DNA of 8,062 bases from Gemmatimonadota bacterium. Lineage in GTDB: Bacteria; Gemmatimonadota; Gemmatimonadetes; Longimicrobiales; Gaopeijiaceae. The position numbers were made by a program, and so were the translations under genes. Location: assembly GCA_030550695.1 (NCBI GenBank), contig JAUQOX010000128.1:1-8062 (forward strand). The letters run 5' to 3'. Shown piece by piece: positions 6,109 through 8,062 of this stretch (the stretch's first letter is position 1; the number at the start of each line of letters is the position of its first letter). Under the pieces are notes generated by a model, which was not told the DNA's origin, ran no database searches, and saw only the letters and a list, made by a program, of their open reading frames with translations.

Positions 6109-7485
6109 GTGCCGCTTCCGGCGAGACTGATTCGGGATGCCCTGGCGGAAGCCCTTGCCGCCTCCCTCGAGGGTCCTTTGCCCGAGGGGACCCCTCGCCG
6201 TGTTCCCGGCCCTCTGCGGATGCGGGGAAAGGTGACGGCCGTTCTGGGCGTGCGACGCTCCGGCAAGACCACCTTCCTGCATCAGATGCGGCGCGAGTAC
6301 CTGGCCCGTCCTGCCCCCCGCTGGGTGGTGCCCTACGTCAACTTCGAGGACGAACGGCTGGCGGGGTTGCAAGGGGCGCAACTCGGTTTCCTCCTGGAGG
6401 AGTACGGCCGCCGCGTCCCGGAAGCGGATCGGCCGGTCCCGGTCTTCTGGTGCTTCGATGAAATCCAAGTCGTCCCGGGCTGGGAGCGTTTCGTGAGGCG
6501 CCTCCTCGACAGTGGCGGTGCCGAAGTGGTGGTCACTGGCTCCTCGGCAGCTCTGCTTTCACGGGAAATCGGGACGGCGCTGCGGGGAAGGGGCTGGTCG
6601 GTGGTCCTCTATCCCTTCAGCTTCGCCGAAGCGTTGCGACACCGAGGGGAACCCGTCCCCACCGACCCTACCCTTGTGGTGGGCCCCGACCGCCACCGCC
6701 TCGAGCACGCCTTCCTTTCCTGGCTGGAGGTGGGAGGGTTTCCGGAAGCGCAAGGGCTGCCGCCAGCGAGCCGCAGACAGCTCTTGCGCGACTACGTGGA
6801 CGTGGCCATTCTGCGCGACGTAGTGGAGCGCCACGGTGTGAGCAACGTAGTTGCCCTCCGGTGGCTCGTCCGCCACCTGCTGGCCAATGCCGCGAGTCCC
6901 TTCAGCATCGAAAGGTTTTATCACACCCTCAAGAGCCAGGGCATCGCGGTCTCCCGCGACACCCTGCATCAGTTCCTCGCCTACCTAGAGGACTGTTTCC
7001 TGGTACGGACGGTGTGGATGGAGGCCGCCTCGGAGCGCCAGCGCATGGTCAACCCCCGGAAGGTGTACCCTGTGGACCCGGCCCTGATTCCCTTGTTCGA
7101 CCGCACAGGCCGGCCCAACATCGGCCATCTTCTGGAGACGGCCGTCCTGCTGGAGCTGGAGCGCCGCCGGTGCGAAGTCACCTACTTGCGGACGCCCAAG
7201 GGTTACGAAGTGGATTTCCTGGCGCGAGCCCCCGACGGATCCGAGCACCTCATCCAGGTCTGTGCCGATGCGGCCGACCCCGAGACCGCCGCCAGGGAGT
7301 TTCGGGCCCTGGAAGAAGGGGCACGCACCCGCCCCGCGGCCCAGCGGTGGCTGCTCACGCTCACCCACGATCGGAATCCGCCCCTGTCGCCGAGGGGGGT
7401 GACCTGCTGGCCAGCCTATCAATGGATGCTGGCTGACGAGGGAGCCAGTGAAGCAAGCACCCGGAGCAAAGGACCATGGCCATGA
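6109..7485 (+). CDS. AAA ATPase with C-terminal DUF4143 (PD-(D/E)XK-like) domain
   Basis: This 458-residue protein has an AAA_14-type ATPase: Walker A GVRRSGKT at residues 47-54, Walker B CFDEIQ with D117/E118, and a sensor-like strand VVVTGSSAALL at about 140-150 followed by a GRGW segment. The C-terminal DUF4143 region has a YEVDFL (366-371) and LIQVC (381-385) pair, which corresponds to the restriction-endonuclease-like core ExxD...ExK, but with Q383 and C385 in the E and K positions, so cleavage activity is doubtful. Members are cytoplasmic, common in defence islands and of unproven function. The GTG start at 6109 is set by AGGAG at 6097-6101. The last 15 or so residues (EGASEASTRSKGPWP) look like a tail beyond the usual domain end, and the stop overlaps the next ATG. 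The two palindromes upstream suggest control separate from the methylase. Confidence 0.92.
   Translation: MPLPARLIRDALAEALAASLEGPLPEGTPRRVPGPLRMRGKVTAVLGVRRSGKTTFLHQMRREYLARPAPRWVVPYVNFEDERLAGLQGAQLGFLLEEYGRRVPEADRPVPVFWCFDEIQVVPGWERFVRRLLDSGGAEVVVTGSSAALLSREIGTALRGRGWSVVLYPFSFAEALRHRGEPVPTDPTLVVGPDRHRLEHAFLSWLEVGGFPEAQGLPPASRRQLLRDYVDVAILRDVVERHGVSNVVALRWLVRHLLANAASPFSIERFYHTLKSQGIAVSRDTLHQFLAYLEDCFLVRTVWMEAASERQRMVNPRKVYPVDPALIPLFDRTGRPNIGHLLETAVLLELERRRCEVTYLRTPKGYEVDFLARAPDGSEHLIQVCADAADPETAAREFRALEEGARTRPAAQRWLLTLTHDRNPPLSPRGVTCWPAYQWMLADEGASEASTRSKGPWP
7469..7473 (+). promoter_or_regulatory. Shine-Dalgarno deciding the start of the HEPN-DUF499 gene
   Basis: AAGGA lies inside the 3' end of the AAA/DUF4143 gene. 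It is 8 nt before ATG 7482 but only 2 nt before the other in-frame ATG at 7476, which favours 7482 as the start. Confidence 0.6.
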
Positions 7486-8062
7486 CCAATCACGAGAGGG
7501 TGGGAAAGGCCCTCGAGCTCCTGCGGGCAGGATTGGCGCCTTTCGTGGAAAGAGAGTTGAAAAGCGCCTTCGGAGATCGAGCCTCGGAGCAGGTGAACCG
7601 CCTCCTAGATGAAGATCGCCCCCAGAGCAGGAGAGACGCAGCTCATCTCGATGTGGCCGGCCTTCTGAAAGTCATGTGGGAAGCGTGGCATCAGGTCTTC
7701 CGCAAAACCTTGGGTCAGGCCGAGCGAAGCTTCGTGTCCGAACTCCGGGATTGGCGAAACCGGTGGGCGCACCAGGAGACCTTCAGCACCGACGACGCCT
7801 ACCGGGTTCTGGACTCGGCCGGACGGCTCTTGTCGGCCGTTTCCGCCCCTCAGGTGGAGGAGCTGGAACGGATGAAACAGGAGCTGCTGAGGGTGCGCTT
7901 CGAAGAGCAGCTCCGAGCCGAGCGGCGAAAGGCAGGCGGGTCGCTCATCGAGGCCGCAGCGGCGGGTGGGCTCAAGCCCTGGCGGGAGGTGATCACCCCG
8001 CATCCTGACGTCGCCGGAGGACGGTACCAGCAAGCGGAGTTCGCTGCCGACCTTTGGCAGGT
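7482..8062 (+). CDS. HEPN (Swt1-type) - DUF499 ATPase, N-terminal part, cut by the right edge
   Basis: The window holds the first 193 codons. Residues about 1-125 form a helical HEPN domain of the Swt1 type, with ELRDWRNRWAH containing R92, N93 and H97, the R-x4-H pattern of HEPN ribonucleases. Residues about 124-152 are a charged helix (VEELERMKQELLRVRFEEQL), probably a coiled-coil linker. From about residue 165 the start of DUF499 is clear: PWREVITPHPDVAGGRYQQ, then AEFAADL. DUF499 proteins are large P-loop ATPases that neighbour DUF1156 methylases in defence islands; the ATPase motifs would lie beyond the edge. The ATG at 7482 overlaps the preceding TGA as ATGA, so the two genes are probably translated together. 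HEPN domains usually act on RNA, so an abortive or toxic arm is plausible but inferred. Confidence 0.9.
   Translation, partial: MTNHERVGKALELLRAGLAPFVERELKSAFGDRASEQVNRLLDEDRPQSRRDAAHLDVAGLLKVMWEAWHQVFRKTLGQAERSFVSELRDWRNRWAHQETFSTDDAYRVLDSAGRLLSAVSAPQVEELERMKQELLRVRFEEQLRAERRKAGGSLIEAAAAGGLKPWREVITPHPDVAGGRYQQAEFAADLWQ

Noticed and set aside
6060..6461. Small frame starting ATG 6060 within the first palindrome, a possible leader peptide
   Set aside because: It has no ribosome binding site and continues out of frame through the ATPase Walker A region, with a composition typical of a shadow frame.
7476..7481. ATG 7476 as the start of the HEPN-DUF499 gene
   Set aside because: Its distance of 2 nt from AAGGA is too short. 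ATG 7482 has the better spacing and the ATGA overlap; the difference is two residues.

Overview
The window is GC-rich bacterial DNA with frequent GTG starts and mostly G/C third codon positions. No rRNA, tRNA or housekeeping marker is present, so I cannot name the organism. A high-GC, possibly thermophilic bacterium is a guess from composition alone. All coding sequence falls in five genes, and no stretch over 300 bases lacks a gene.

Layout. Bases 1-1465 (minus strand) hold the middle and C-terminal part of a secreted-type C39-like cysteine peptidase with an IPT/TIG domain. It runs off the left edge, and its 5' end, including the expected catalytic Cys region, is missing. Back to back with it, on the plus strand from about 1443/1473 to 3179, is the C-terminal part of a large sacsin-like (GHKL-ATPase type) protein whose ATPase domain is also missing. 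The two broken 5' ends meet within about 30 bp, leaving no intergenic promoter. This is either a real rearrangement or insertion boundary, or an assembly chimera. After it come a DUF1156/COG1743 adenine-specific DNA methylase (3176-6028, GTGA overlap with the preceding gene), an 80-bp regulatory gap with two near-identical 8-5-8 palindromes, an AAA ATPase/DUF4143 protein (6109-7485), and the start of a HEPN(Swt1)-DUF499 ATPase (7482 to the right edge, ATGA overlap).

How the genes may work together. A DUF1156 methylase with a DUF499 ATPase is a known defence-island pairing. It resembles what I recall being called helicase-methylase-ATPase (Hma-like) systems, in which the methylase marks self DNA and the ATPase and a helicase/nuclease act on unmodified DNA. 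A helicase or nuclease, if present, should lie just right of the window. The unusual points here are the sacsin-like protein at the head of the operon, the HEPN putative RNase domain on the DUF499 protein, and an AAA/DUF4143 gene between methylase and ATPase that appears to carry its own two-operator promoter. Assignment to anti-phage defence is inference from families and gene order; nothing in the sequence proves activity.
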